Positions 9,931 to 21,481 of a stretch of 64,000 nucleotides of DNA are shown here, in pieces. The notes under the pieces are model-generated. The model was not told the DNA's origin. It worked only from the letters and a program-made list of their open reading frames with translations, and searched no databases. The stretch is from Cristatella mucedo (Eukaryota; Bryozoa; Phylactolaemata; Cristatellidae). The stretch is taken from contig WPIO01000074.1 of the NCBI GenBank assembly GCA_009760855.2, positions 1,082,501 to 1,146,500 of the forward strand, written 5' to 3'. How positions within the stretch are numbered: the first letter of the stretch is position 1; the number at the start of each line of letters is the position of its first letter. Both the position numbers and the translations under genes were made by a program.

Positions 9931-10756
9931 ATGACTCGCTACGCGGCGCTGGCCGTGACCTTGCTCGGCATCGCGTTCGCTGCGGGTAAGGCCGCGCTGC
10001 GGCGAACCGCGCGCGCGCGCGCGCCCCCGGTTTTCGCGAATTTGAACTCGCGATCTCGCATTTCGGGTCGCGCGCCGCGGCAGCATCCGCCGTGCTGAGC
10101 AGAAAGCGATGGGGATGGAGGAACGGCGCTGGCGCAGCGGATCGCTCGCTACGCGGTGGCGCCGCGAAGCGCCAACGGCATCCGCGCGCCTCACTCTCGG
10201 CGCTCGCGCGCGCGCTCTCGTTGCAGGCGCGGCGACGGCCGCGGAGGCAAAAGGCCGGCGCTCGTTTACATCGGGTGACGTCGTCGGAGAAGACTCGGTC
10301 CGCGAAGCCGACGTTAGCGGCGCAATTCTCTCCGACTCAGCGGCCAAGGCTGAAGCCGACGCTCCGTACCGATCGGCAGCAGCCGCCGCCCCCGCCGCCG
10401 ACCAATCTGACGAGACGAATTCCGGTGGCGTCGACTTGGCTGACGACGACGACGCCGTCAACAGCTACGCTGGCGCCGAGGAGGCCGCCGCCGCCGCCGA
10501 CGGACGACCGACGGACGACATCGAAAGCGTCAACGCCGCCGACGACGCCGCCGCCGCCGCAGCGGGTGATGTCGGCAGCTTCGACTACGAGAGAGCCGAA
10601 TACCCGCGGTGGAATGCCATCGAAGCCGAGAGGGATGGCGCGCCACTAGCGGCGTCAGCAGAGCTGCCGGGCCGTGCTAGTGGCGACGTCGCTGTTAACG
10701 GATTCGGCGCGCCGGTGAAAGATCCCAAGAACGGCTCCAAAAGCTATACGTTCTGA
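9931..10756 (+). CDS. Secreted acidic Ala/Asp-rich protein, copy 3 (two exons)
   Basis: Predicted exons are 9931-9985 and 10227-10756, giving 194 residues. Exon 1 encodes a signal peptide (MTRYAALAVTLLGIAFAA) and ends in phase 1 at GTAAGG. The acceptor is CTCTCGTTGCAG at 10226, and the joined codon is Gly. The mature protein has no helix or cysteine pattern and carries Ala runs and Asp/Glu clusters (LADDDDAVNSYAGAEE, DGRPTDDIESV). It ends in FGAPVKDPKNGSKSYTF, matching copy 1. Conservation is highest in the signal exon, the DGRPTDD block and the last 15 residues, and the Ala/Asp middle varies in length. It is secreted, and its function is unknown. The promoter is CATAAG at 9811. No AATAAA is seen, only AATACA about 80 nt after the stop. 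Confidence 0.78.
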
Positions 10757-11139
10757 CGATGCCTAGCGATGCATGCTGAACCGATGCGCTCACCCGTGCA
10801 GGCTGCGCGTGCACGCTTGGTGAGCGCTCGCTTTCAAATACATTTACGATCGATATGGGCAGTAGGAAAAACCAAGACTAGACATTCCGCGTGAATCGTT
10901 CTTTGCGAGATTGTTGAGGTACTGGTGCTGTGCACGTTTTTACCAACACTAGTGAATGGCATGCTTGCCTTACAGCATGTCTAAAGCACTTGGAGAGGGA
11001 GATAATTCTTAGGCGGGCGACATGTTCAAACGTCTTGTTTATTGTTACCATTGTTACTGACGCTGCGCATCGGGGCATCAGTGGCTCCTATTCGGCAAGC
11101 ACCGCTTTCCTCGATCGCTTTCGATTTCCTGAGCCATGA

Positions 11140-11310
11140 TGGCGCGCTAAGTAAGACGGTTACGTTTTACGACTTTGGTCCCGAGATCGTGGGTTCGAAT
11201 TCTGTAGTGGGCAATTCGTTATTACCCCTTCAAGCCGTGGTGGTAGCCGTGAAGACTCTTTCTTCTGTCACTGTACAAAAGAGGCTGTTAAACCAGCTAC
11301 TATTTTCATG
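11140..11310 (+). mobile_element. SINE-1 (tRNA-derived)
   Basis: The B-box region reads GATCGTGGGTTCGAATTCTG. The body (GCCGTGAAGACTC, TGTCACTGTACAAAAGAGG) and the tail CTGTTAAACCAGC match the other SINE-1 copies. Confidence 0.7.
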
Positions 11311-11339
11311 TATTCCTATTTACCGTTTTCTCGGGGTAT

Positions 11340-11530
11340 TCCTGGTTTTTTCGAATATTATTAATAATTAATTAATTATAAATATATTAAGCACAATAAT
11401 AATAATTATTAATAATATATAATATATTATATATTAATTAAATATGCTATGCCAGTAAGCGAGGTAATTCTAGTAATTAGAATATAAATTAAAAGTAAAT
11501 ATATGTTCCTTTGAGCATTACGCCAAAACA
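11340..11530. other. Very AT-rich stretch
   Basis: TTAATTAATTATAAATATAT-type sequence with short inverted repeats and no open frame. Nothing else is recognised. Confidence 0.5.
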
Positions 11531-11669
11531 AATTTATTTGGCATCGCAAATGATTTACAATTGATCCAGGAAAGCTGACCCAACCAGCGCCTTTAAGGCA
11601 CTCATGAAGAAAATGAGATTAAGTCGCTCTGCGCCTACAGCGACAGCGAAATGAGTAGTAAATTGTCCT

Positions 11670-11840
11670 TGGGTCTTAGCCCGGGGGGGGGGGCAGAGTG
11701 CTCGCTTTTCATGACCCTGGTCGTGAGTTCCAGTCCCGTAGTTGGTGATCTTTTATTGACCATTGAAAGCGGCGGTCACGTGCCGCGAAGGCTTTTTTTG
11801 TCGCTACACAAACGAGGCTTCTAAATCTACATACCGGTTG
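11670..11840 (+). mobile_element. SINE-1, unit 3
   Basis: The head contains TGGTCGTGAGTTCCAGTCCC, with a degraded B-box. The body has GCCGCGAAGGC and TGTCGCTACACAAACGAGGC. It occupies the same place in the duplicated unit as the SINE at 2436. Confidence 0.6.
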
Positions 11841-12502
11841 CTTAAATCTCGCAGCCTTTGGCAAACGGCAACTGTCCAGTCTCTTGCTCATCCCCACATG
11901 TACGAAATACTTCATTCTCAAGTTTTCGATCGATCCACCCACGTTTCTGACTCCATCAGTTTAGCTGAGCCTCTAATCGGCTTATTTCAATCTGACTTAA
12001 ATTTCAATCTCGATCCAAATTCAATAGAGATTATGCGATTCAGTCGTATTATATTTATAGTGTTTGCAGCTCACTGCCGATCAAATCTCACGACAACTCT
12101 TACCGTGATGAAGCATAGAAGAAGCGAAGACATCACTCTTTTACTACGGAATTTCCTCGTTCCGCACTTGAGTATTCCTTTAGTGCGGTCACGCACGCTA
12201 AAACTGTGAATGTCATGTCTAGGCAATTGGCATGCTCCATGTTGAGCTTACATAAAGCGCCTCTGGAATGAACTTCGGGTTTTTCTCGTAACCAACTGTG
12301 TGAATGCAAGACGACTTCTAGAAACCAAAGCATTCAACAAGCCTGATGGTTCAAAAGGATCATTTGCTCGAAAGTAAAAGGGACGCCGGTCTCTAGTAGC
12401 TCGGTCAGGGCTGTGAAGTGGCAAAAATGATTTGGAAACGACCCCGCACACAGGGTCGTTGGAGTAAATCTTAGGCTTATTATCGAATCCTGCGTAAAAC
12501 TT

Positions 12503-12786
12503 CAGAGATTGAGACACTACGCTGGTCGCAAAGCGGTCAGAGGACCTGAAATCTGATAGATAAGCTGGCTATAGGGCTGCAGCAGGCAGCGGGGGCCGCA
12601 GGCCGCAGGCCGCAGGCCGCAGGCTGCAGCTGCAGATGGGGATCGGTGAAACGAGACCGCACAACAAGACCCTCAGCCCGCGGCCTGCGGTCCCCGCTGC
12701 CTGCTGCGGCCCTATTATAGTCATTTTATCCATCAGATTTCAGTTCCTCTGACCACTTTGCGACCAGCGTAGTGTCTCAATCTCTG
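12503..12786. mobile_element. 284-bp foldback (hairpin) MITE-like element
   Basis: The left arm from CAGAGATTGAGACACTACGC is matched in reverse complement by the right arm ending at 12786. Each arm is about 105 bp with only about 10 mismatches. The spacer of about 75 bp begins with repeated GGCCGCA. The whole element can fold into one long hairpin. No coding capacity and no clear target-site duplication was found. Confidence 0.75.
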
Positions 12787-12801
12787 TTTTTTTTGAATTT
12801 T

Positions 12802-12833
12802 TTGAATGTCCGGTAACGTTACCGGACATTCAA
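12802..12833. repeat. 32-bp perfect palindrome
   Basis: TTGAATGTCCGGTAAC and its exact reverse complement are joined with no loop. It lies 15 bp from the foldback element and is followed by a CTG repeat. Confidence 0.9.
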
Positions 12834-14570
12834 GCTGCTGCTGCTGCTGCATTTGCCCGATCTGCTCTCTCCTCGTAGTGGCCTTGACACAGTGGCCTTG
12901 ACCTTGCTGAGGGCTTACACCCGAGGTCGGTCTGGTAGCAAGGGTGCTCTGTAAAGGCAAGGGTGCCTTAAGCAAGTGTGATCCGCATGACTCAGAATGG
13001 ACAGTCAACTGTGGCCAATTCTTACTTCATCCGATCGCCTTGTTCCTGTCTTCCTGTGTAGTTCGGTTCGGTCAGAATAAAGAGGAGCGCGATAGATTGT
13101 TTGAGCTCATCGTCGAATGCTACGAATGCCGTGCGGGGTTGTCTTCGAGGCGATAGCGAAGGAAAGCTCAGGGTCCGTTCAGATTCGCCCGTTTCCTTAG
13201 CCGGGCTGTCTTTCATCTTTCATCTGGCTAAATCCATTTCAACCTTGGGCAGCGATCGTAGTAATCTTGCTTCCATTTAGTCGACGCTGCGATGTGAGAA
13301 TGTCAGCCGATTAAGAGAAGCCAGCTGATGACGAGATAGATGAGATAGCGACAGCTGCTAGACGGAGACACGTACAGCGCTGCTAATGACAGCTTGAGAA
13401 AGACGCTGACCCGGTCATGCAGAGGGCAGTGATGGAGACTTCTAGGCTCGATCCAGACGACATATCGGCTGAGTGCGACTTGAGGTGACATGACAGCCAG
13501 CTTGAGGGGAATGACTATATTCACAGGTCGCATTAGCAACTGTGAAGGTGACTCCGTCTCTCAATGACAGTGGATGAGCCGGAGGACCGGACCCTGGAAA
13601 AGTGGGGGGGGGGTCATTTGTCCACCCTAAGCGGGGCAGCAACGTAGGCTACCGGCTTGGGCCGGCGCCCCAGCCTGGCAGTCACCGATGGCGAAATTAT
13701 GTGTCTCAACTCCAATCAACGAGTAACCGCCGAGTTCGCGACGAATGGCATTGAAGATTTGGGAGTTTTAATGTTTCACGAATTCCCGGTCTAGTCCATT
13801 TACATGAAACTATTTTGAGTTTGCCGCCTATGCACGAACTGTGTAGGTTTTGAGCAACCGATGAAACTGCTATCCTCACATGCCCAATTGCATTATTTGA
13901 AAAGCAGGTCATTTAGATTGCCTACAAATCATTTAGACCACGGGTGCTCGAGGACACATACTTTTGATTGCACCGTGCAAGCGAGAAAGAACGAGCTTGG
14001 CGGAGACCACATGTATTCAGGAGCGGTTGGCACCCGAAGCGTCCATTACGACGGCCCTTCCGGAACCAAAAGTTGCATGGAGATTGGAAGGGCGCGCTGT
14101 GACGGTCAAGAAACGCATGTTTCAAGGAAGCTGACAGCGAAAATGCCCTAAGCATTAAGTAAGTTTATTAATTTACTTATTAATAAGGCTTATTAGCAGC
14201 AGCTTAAGCTTGGCGCCAGTGACTTAAAGCTGAAGCACTCGTATAAAGAGGTACATTATGTAGGCTTCTCGGTAGAAATATATTTATCTTTGGAAAACAT
14301 TTAAAATCATAATTAGTTTTTAGAACAGTAGCGTACGAGGAAATATTTTTATCAGGCTGTTTTACAGCGTTTTCGGCAAAAGCCACACCCAAGTACTAAC
14401 GACACGGGAGATATCATGTGAGGACGAACGAAAAGCCCTCCAGTATTTATGTAATGCTAATATTTATAAAAAAAAAAAAGTTTTTATGAGACCTTAATTT
14501 AATTTAAATTTATAATTATCTCAATGAACTAAATCTATAGTAAGGTATTCTAATTAAAAAATATATAATT
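12834..14570. other. No gene recognised
   Basis: Mixed-composition sequence with short uncorroborated open frames, a CTG run at 12834-12850 and a poly-G run at 13604-13612. No repeat family or convincing exon was seen. Confidence 0.4.
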
Positions 14571-14574
14571 CATT

Positions 14575-14702
14575 TGTATAGCGCCCCAAGAGAACTTAAT
14601 CTCTATTCAGGCGCTTCACATATACCTCGGGGCTCGAGTGTACGAGCTCAGCCACGCCTTCGTTGGGGCGAGCACCTTAACCACTGGACCAAACCAGCTT
14701 TA
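14575..14702 (-). mobile_element. SINE-2 (tRNA head, LINE-A-like tail)
   Basis: Read on the minus strand, a tRNA-like head (ACTGGTTTGGTCCAGTGG region, with GAGCTCGTACACTCGAGCCC at the B-box) is followed by GCGCCTGAATAGAGATTAAG and TTCTCTTGGGGCGCTAT. That tail resembles the LINE-A 3' end. A near copy lies at 23218. Confidence 0.65.
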
Positions 14703-16325
14703 TGCTCTCAGTAATAACTTGTGCAGCGTAAACAACGCATTAGCGCACAAAGGACAATTGACACAAACCCCAGCAATTGCTATAAGAAGTGGGTGCATTT
14801 TTTGCTTCTTTTTACATGTCATCGAGGTAGAGGATGTCGTGACGTCAATAGCGAGCGATTTCTAGGCTCAGAATGAGAATGTACTGTCAACGCTAATGAG
14901 ATGTCTGTATTTAGGCCTCAGAGAACTAAAACTATTTCTGATCGCTTAAAGTGCTGTACGAGCTGAAGGCACCCTGGCATCCGAAAGATTTGAGGCACAG
15001 CTAAACGACTTGAGTCCGATGCCAAGATGGTACGATGGCGTGCCAAATCGGCACTAGTTCGGACTGGTAGGCCGGAGAAAACGAATAAAGGGAACTAGGA
15101 AGTGAGTGACGCAATGTAGAAGCGAGTGCAGAGGCATCTCGACGCGGGGGGGGGGCACTGATGCGCAAGTCGGCAAGGTAGTAACTAGTTATTACTCAGC
15201 GTAGTAACTTGGCCGTTCACGCGACAAGCGAGCCCGTCCACCGAGTCGAGCACCAACTTCGGGTGCTCTCTCTATTGAACCAAGTATAGCCTCGCGAGCA
15301 GCGATTTGCATAATTCGATACATTCGGGATGTCAGACTTCTGACCTACTCAATGTATACAGAGAACAGATGACCAAAGCAGTATCGTTTCTGTAAGAGGT
15401 CTTCTGGTGGATTAGTCGTTGAGCTGTTGGATTAGTCATCGAGCTGGTGGATTAGTAATCGAGCTGTTGGATTGGTCATCGAGCAGCGACTCGAGCTGAA
15501 AAACGAAAAACTTGAAAAACTTGAGCTGAAAAACGCTCGTTTTTCAGCTCGCGCAACTTTGGCTGCCAGCAGTAGTATGCGGTCGGGCGATGATTTGCGA
15601 TGCTGCAACATAGCAGAGCTGCTGATGGTCCGCAGCTTGAGACACTCAATCCACGCCCTTTTCTAGTAGCGCTAAACTGGTCTGGTCTGCGTGGAATTGC
15701 ACGCGTATTGCACCGATGCGTGGCACCGAGACCTACGCAGGGATTCGTGCCGATCGATCGAATTTCGCATACTTTTTGCTCGCGAAAGAGGAAGAGGCGG
15801 AGGAGGCTGCTAGCGGGAGCTGAACCAGGAAGAAAGCGATTCCTCGAAGCTCAAGCGATGACGCTAGCGATGACGCGTGCCGACTAGAGGAAGGTGAGTG
15901 CGACTCGCCGTTCGTTCGCTCGCGCGATTCGCCAGCCGAGATCATTAAGAGCGAGCTAGCGAGGGTCGTGACGAAGCGGAGATTAAATTGGAGCGAAACG
16001 GGAGCAAAATAGCCCACCACCCTTATTCTCTCGCGATTCTGCCAGGTTGATTGGGCATTCTTGTTTCGCAGAATCGCTCAAGCTTTTCCAGCCAGCGTCG
16101 ACTCGGTGCAGAAGTGGAAAACGGAAGTAAAAAAACGGAAGTGGAACTCGGAGATGTTGGACAGTTAGCTCGGTCAAGCTTTCATTTTGCATACGCATTA
16201 AAAAGTATAGTAAAAGTAAAGTGTGAATGGCCTAACAAGCAATTTGTTTCTCTGAGGGCGCTATGCAAACGTACAGTTGTCATCATTATTCGTGCTGGAG
16301 TGGTTAACACCGCCGATTTAGCAAA
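14703..16325. other. No gene recognised; small repeats
   Basis: Contains a roughly 21-bp tandem repeat (GGATTAGTCATCGAGCTGTT type) at 15411-15484, about four copies. A hairpin with 13-bp arms (GAGCTGAAAAACG) lies at 15523-15550. Open frames up to about 125 codons lack supporting features. Confidence 0.4.
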
Positions 16326-16347
16326 CAGCTGCGAAAAAAGTCTATCT

Positions 16348-16430
16348 TTTCGGATATCGAAATCGGATATCGATATCGGATATCGAAATCGGATCTCGAT
16401 ATCGGATATCGATATCAGATATCGATAGAT
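16348..16430. repeat. GATATCGATATC-rich tandem repeat
   Basis: Repeated CGGATATCGAAAT and CGGATATCGATAT units of about 12 bp, each self-complementary. Confidence 0.75.
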
Positions 16431-16505
16431 ATCCCCTGCAGCGTCTACTACATTTAGTACGACTCGTGGTGGTGGTGGCAAGTTGCATGGTAGCATGGCC
16501 GGTGG

Positions 16506-16555
16506 TTTCTCTCACTATTTTTGCACCGTGGCCGGTGCAAAAATAGTGAGAGAAA
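16506..16555. repeat. Perfect hairpin, 22-bp arms
   Basis: TTTCTCTCACTATTTTTGCA(CC), a six-base loop GTGGCC, then the exact reverse complement. It is not followed by a T-run typical of a Pol III terminator. Confidence 0.9.
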
Positions 16556-16949
16556 AAATCCCATTAAAGTGATCGATGAGAAAGCAAAGAAAGGCCAGTG
16601 TGGGAGACGATTAAATTACCCGGCGGCTCTTGGTGAGATAATCCTCTAACTGCGTACTATTTTGAGAAGTGAGATTTCCCTACTCTCCAGAGTAGCGCCT
16701 TTGGTTTGTCCTCAAGGCTTTGGTGAGTTAGGGCTAATAAATCTGCGTAATAAGCGGATTCGCTAGAGCCAGTAAGTGCCATATGTAATTTGTCGAAAAC
16801 TTAGCTCCTACAGGTGTTCGGCCGGACCGCAGTTGACCGTACGAGTGAGCCGCATGAACCTATGCAATCTGCTTAGGACCATCGGTGACCCATGACCCTT
16901 ACGATCATCGGCATCACCTTGGCAGCACGCACAAGCACAAGCATGCGAA

Positions 16950-17445
16950 AACTAAGACATACAGACACACACAGACACACACACTGACACGCAACCTAAC
17001 GCACGCGTGCACACACACACACTCATACCAAATACACAAACACACACACACATACACACACTGACACGCAAACTAACGCACGCACACACACACACACACA
17101 CACACGCATCGACAAACACAGACACACACAAGCACAGAGACAAACACACACACACACACAGCAAAACACACACAGACAAACTCACACAACACATTAACAC
17201 ACGCACACACACACACCGCACTAACACACACACACACACACACACTCAGACACACACACTCAGACACACACACACACAGAACACAGACACATACACCACA
17301 CACACAAACACATACACCACACACACAAACACACACACACTGACACGAAAACTGACACAGGCACACACACACACGTATCGACCAACACAGACACACACAA
17401 ATACTGCCACGTACACGCAAGCATACATTCACACTCAAAACACAC
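16950..17445. repeat. CA-rich microsatellite region, about 500 bp
   Basis: Interrupted (CA)n with recurring CACAGACACA and ACTGACACG blocks. Long Thr/His and Cys/Val frames over it are artefacts of the repeat. Confidence 0.9.
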
Positions 17446-17914
17446 AACTGGCATAAGCAAAATTCCTTCCCATGCATTTATATCCAAATCTCTATCATAA
17501 CTTGAAACGCAGTGCCTCTTTAACTTCAACGGCAATTTTCACTTTGCGAAGATACTTTAGCGATCGTGCAACGGCTCGCAGTGCAGCGTGTTGATATGCA
17601 CCCATCGAGTGTGCACACGCTGGGAAGGCTCCGAAGCTCTTCTGGGGAAACGACGCTGCCGCCGGAGAGCTGCTCGGCGACAGCTCATACATTCAAATTT
17701 CAAACCTAGCGAGTACGTTCCATTCTGGTTTGAGAGCCATGACCTCCGTCCAGAGTCATCATCGCTTCAGGTGTACAAAGAACATATCGAATGCAGACTT
17801 TGGTAGAAACTCTTTGCATGTTTTGCTAGATCTTAAACACTATCTATCGTCATGTCCTTCTCGAGCGTTTATCATCTCGCCAGGTCATTACCGATACTCA
17901 CAGCAATTGTTCAG

Positions 17915-18050
17915 GTCCTTGGCCCAGTGGTTAGGAAGCTCGCCCCGATCGAGCTCTGGCAGAGGTTATGGGCTCGAGCCGCTTGGCGTCTGAGAAGCGC
18001 CTGATTAGAGATTAGGTTCTCTTAGGGCCCCAATAAAAATTGAATTAAGT
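17915..18050 (+). mobile_element. SINE-2
   Basis: The tRNA-like head GGCCCAGTGGTTAGGAAGC and B-box GGTTATGGGCTCGAGCCG are followed by the LINE-A-like tail GAAGCGCCTGATTAGAGATT and GTTCTCTTAGGG. Confidence 0.65.
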
Positions 18051-18164
18051 TTTCTATCTCAGTGGGAGACTTCGGAGTACTGATTTGAATGGACAAAGAA
18101 TCATCCGAGCAATTATAAAAATATGGGGTACTGCAGTTGCTCTGTGCTTGGCTAGGTGTTCTGT

Positions 18165-19372
18165 TCACAATTTATACTCTCCCTCTGTCTGCCAATGTAG
18201 TTACCTGACAACCTAGGCTTTCACTTCTATGCAGATGGCACTCAATGATACCTTTGCTTTGATCCTTGCCAGCCTTTTAGCACATCGAATTCCCTCAACT
18301 CGTTTGCTGCATGTAGTAATACAATTTGCACATGAATGGCAGCAGCCTTTCTTAAGTTGAATGATGATAAAATCAACTTACTAGTTATCGGCGAATCAAG
18401 TGCGAAAGAAAGATATAGAAAGTGGAAAACCTAACGCTCAAGATATGCTCTGCAAGATATGCTCTGCCAGCATATCTTCTGTTGAACCTGGGAAAACTCT
18501 AGGTGTCCGCTTCTAAAGTGACCTCTCATTTAAGGACCACATCAGCTCCACAGTCAAGTATGGCGAACGATGCTCAAATCTGGGCATGCTTAGACGGGGA
18601 CACTACGTCTCCATTGGTGCATACATTCCCAGCATCCCGTCTCGACTTCTGCAACTCGCTGCATACTGATCTACTGGCCTGTGCAATCAGACACTTTCAG
18701 TTGGTGCAAAGCTCTGCAGTGAGGTTCGTCTGTCGGGAGAGTCGCAACGGTCTCATCACATCACCTCTCGCCGACCTGCACTGGCTCCCAATCAAGCAAC
18801 GCATCGACAACAGGGTTCAGGCATTGGCCTACGTATGAGATGTATGCTCCCATAACAGGGCAAGCATCATATTACCCACTTGTATTAATCCAACTGCTTT
18901 GCTACACCTCGTAACTCCGTCATCAGGCCAAGCATCGTACCACCCGCTTCTCGGAATCCAACAGTCTAGAAATACCTCGTACAAACCTTAAATCCTTTAG
19001 AGGCCGTGCATTTAGTTCGTATGCTCCCAAAGCTTGGAACTCTCTCCCGACCTGCGTCAGAACATCCCCTGACTTTACCACATTTAAAAATAACTTAAAA
19101 ACACACATATTTAGGACAGCATTTAGTGGGTCCCTGAGATTCGTCCTTCATGTGCTTATGCGTGCTGACACTGTGCATGCTGCCACTAACCACATTTGCA
19201 TGCTGACCCTGTGCATGTTACCCCTAACCATACTATTCAGTTTGTTTGTTTATCAAGCATGATATTACTCACCATTCAATTGCATTTCCCTTTGCAGCAA
19301 ATGTAAAGCGCCTAGAAAGAGATTGAGTTATCTGAGGGCGCTGTATCAAGTGCATTATTATTATTATTAAAT
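18165..19372 (+). mobile_element. LINE-A (L2/CR1-type), degenerate 3' half
   Basis: Broken frames match the reverse-transcriptase C-terminal half of the copy at 60135-62160. They include a segment corresponding to the YADD region, then a 111-codon frame (18503-18838) with AVRFVCRES and LADLHWLPIKQRID, then the 3' UTR with TGCTGACACTGTGCATGCTG. The 3' end is AGCGCCTAGAAAGAGATTGA followed by (ATT)n. Many stops make it inactive. Confidence 0.8.
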
Positions 19373-19375
19373 ACC

Positions 19376-19760
19376 TCAAATCCTCTGTAGACCGTGTCTC
19401 CAGTTCGAATACACGTAAAGCCTGGAACTATCTTCCGACTTGCCTTGCGACATCCGCTCGATCTGACGACATTTAAAATGAAGCTGAAACGCACCTATTT
19501 GTCACAGAAGTTAATGGCCCCCCCCCCGGGATTCATCCTTTGGGTGCGTATTCGTGCTGACACCCTGTGCATGATGCTGCCACTAAAAATATTTGCAAGC
19601 TCACCCTGTGCCAATCACCTCTAACCAAGCTATACCTGTTGTCATCGAGCATGTTACCACTAACCACTCGATCGTAATTCCTTTGCAGTCAATGTTAAGT
19701 GCATGCAAAGAGATAGATTCATTTCTTTGAGAGCACTATACACATGTATAGTTTCTATTC
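19376..19760 (+). mobile_element. LINE-A 3' fragment
   Basis: A second LINE-A tail directly follows the first copy. CTGACGACATTTAAAATGAA, GACACCCTGTGCATGATGCT and a degenerate AAAGAGATAGATTC tail are present. It probably inserted beside or into the tail of the first copy. Confidence 0.65.
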
Positions 19761-20281
19761 TTTTATTTAGTATCGCTTTGTAACATTTCATTTAATTGCT
19801 ATCAAATCACATCCCTCTACCTTGAGCGCTTGGCTTTTTAGCACAGCTTATTGACCCTATGAAACGAATGGCCTCGCGAGGTGATTCACTCCGCGGTAGG
19901 ACAGCGTACCGCGATTGAAGGACTATTTTCCAACTGTCACTCAAGCGACCTTGTGAAAAAGTTTCAACCGGATTTCGACGCTAATTACGGCGAAGCACTA
20001 GCCGCACCTGCAGACACTGCTGTCAATCAAGCCATTTCTTGTCTGCTGCTAGAGGTCCGTGCGTGCATGTGCTAGCTCGACCAGCGAGTAGACCACGCAT
20101 TCATCTCCTCCCTCCGACGCCTCTGACGCTCTATTTCCGCGATAACTTGGCGACGTGCCATTTTCGGCCGACCCAAGAGACTAGCCGCACGCATTCAGAA
20201 GTTTCGTTCGTCTAGTCGCTGGTAATTCGATTCAGCTCGAATAATCCTAATTGCTCGAGCTGTCTTCGTAACGGATAATAA

Positions 20282-20355
20282 CAATAACAATAACAATGCA
20301 CGCGATAAAGCGCCCTCAGAGAACTCAATCTCTTTCTAGGCGCTTTCCATTTGGA
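20282..20355 (-). mobile_element. LINE-A 3' tail, minus strand
   Basis: (AATAAC)n followed by GATAAAGCGCCCTCAGAGAA, then CTCAATCTCTTTCTAGGCGC. This is the reverse complement of the LINE-A terminus. Confidence 0.7.
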
Positions 20356-20419
20356 TCGTCCTGGATCGCAGTAGATGAACGCAGGACGGCAAAGAACTTT
20401 AATTTTGAAAGTCTCAAAT

Positions 20420-20690
20420 GTCTAGATATCTTAAATTAGAGACAAAATGTGGACGCAACTTTTCATTAGGCTCGTTAAAGTTGCAATCTGAAAATGGTCT
20501 TTGTGATTCGTCCTTCGTGTGCATGCACCTGCTGCAATGTCCCTGCTGCTTGCGGATGTTACCACCAATCATTTGGTAATGGCTTCTGTACCGCATTCGT
20601 AAAGTGCCTGGACAGAGATTCCGTTCTCTGAGGGTGCTATGAAACTGAATTACTACTACTGTTATTACTATTATTATTGTTATGGACGTC
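20420..20690 (+). mobile_element. LINE-A 3' fragment
   Basis: TGTGATTCGTCCTTCGTGTG, then ACAGAGATTCCGTTCTCTGA and GGGTGCTATGAAACTGAATT, then ATT/ACT repeats. It lies in opposite orientation to the tail at 20282. Confidence 0.65.
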
Positions 20691-21210
20691 TTACACGACG
20701 CATCAGTAAGAGCTCGGGTAGATCGTGGAGAAACTGTTCCGTGGTTTCGTGTTCGCCGTTGACTAGGTGCTGACGGCTGCGGCAACCGCTAGCCACATTG
20801 GGATTTCCGTCTCGGCAACGTCATATGACAGCGTGGTGATCTTTCATTGGGGCCGCGTGGATCGCGACCGTCGGTTGCGCACGTGGGCCGCGTGGAATCG
20901 AGCCGATTAGAAGCAAGGAATATAATTCGATCGCTGCACAGAATCCTGTATGCGAGCGCAAACGCTTCCGTCAAAGGCGCTGCGCGAGATCTCGCGCGAG
21001 GAATGCTTGCCGCCGCTGTGAACGAGCCGAGGAAGCTCGTCCTAGAGCGCCGCGACCACGGCGGCGTCGTCGCGAGGCGGCGGCGTCGTCGCGAGGCGCG
21101 CGCGAGACTGGAATGCACGGACGGACACCGCGCTGCTGCTGCGCATTGTTGAGGAAGCGCTGAGCGGAGTCCTGAAACCGCGTCGGGCGAACGGTCGGTC
21201 GGTCGGTCGG

Positions 21211-21444
21211 TCAAGCGTACATCTTGGAGCCGGCCCATGCGTCCTTCACCGGGGCGAGGCCTTTGGCGCGCAGAGACCACAACGGTCCGGTCCGGCCGCG
21301 ACCGTGCGCGCGTCTCCTACTCCGCGGTCGAATCGGCGCCGGGGCTGAAGCCGCGGCTCGCTCGCGATCGCCGCCGCCGCCGCCGACCGCGGCTGCGCCT
21401 GCAACGAGGCATCGCTGGTGCGGTTTGGACTCGCCGGCTCCTTC

Positions 21445-21481
<37 letters not shown>

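Noticed and set aside
16952-17535. Several Thr/His and Cys/Val open frames
   Set aside because: They come from the CA-rich tract, which lacks stops on both strands.
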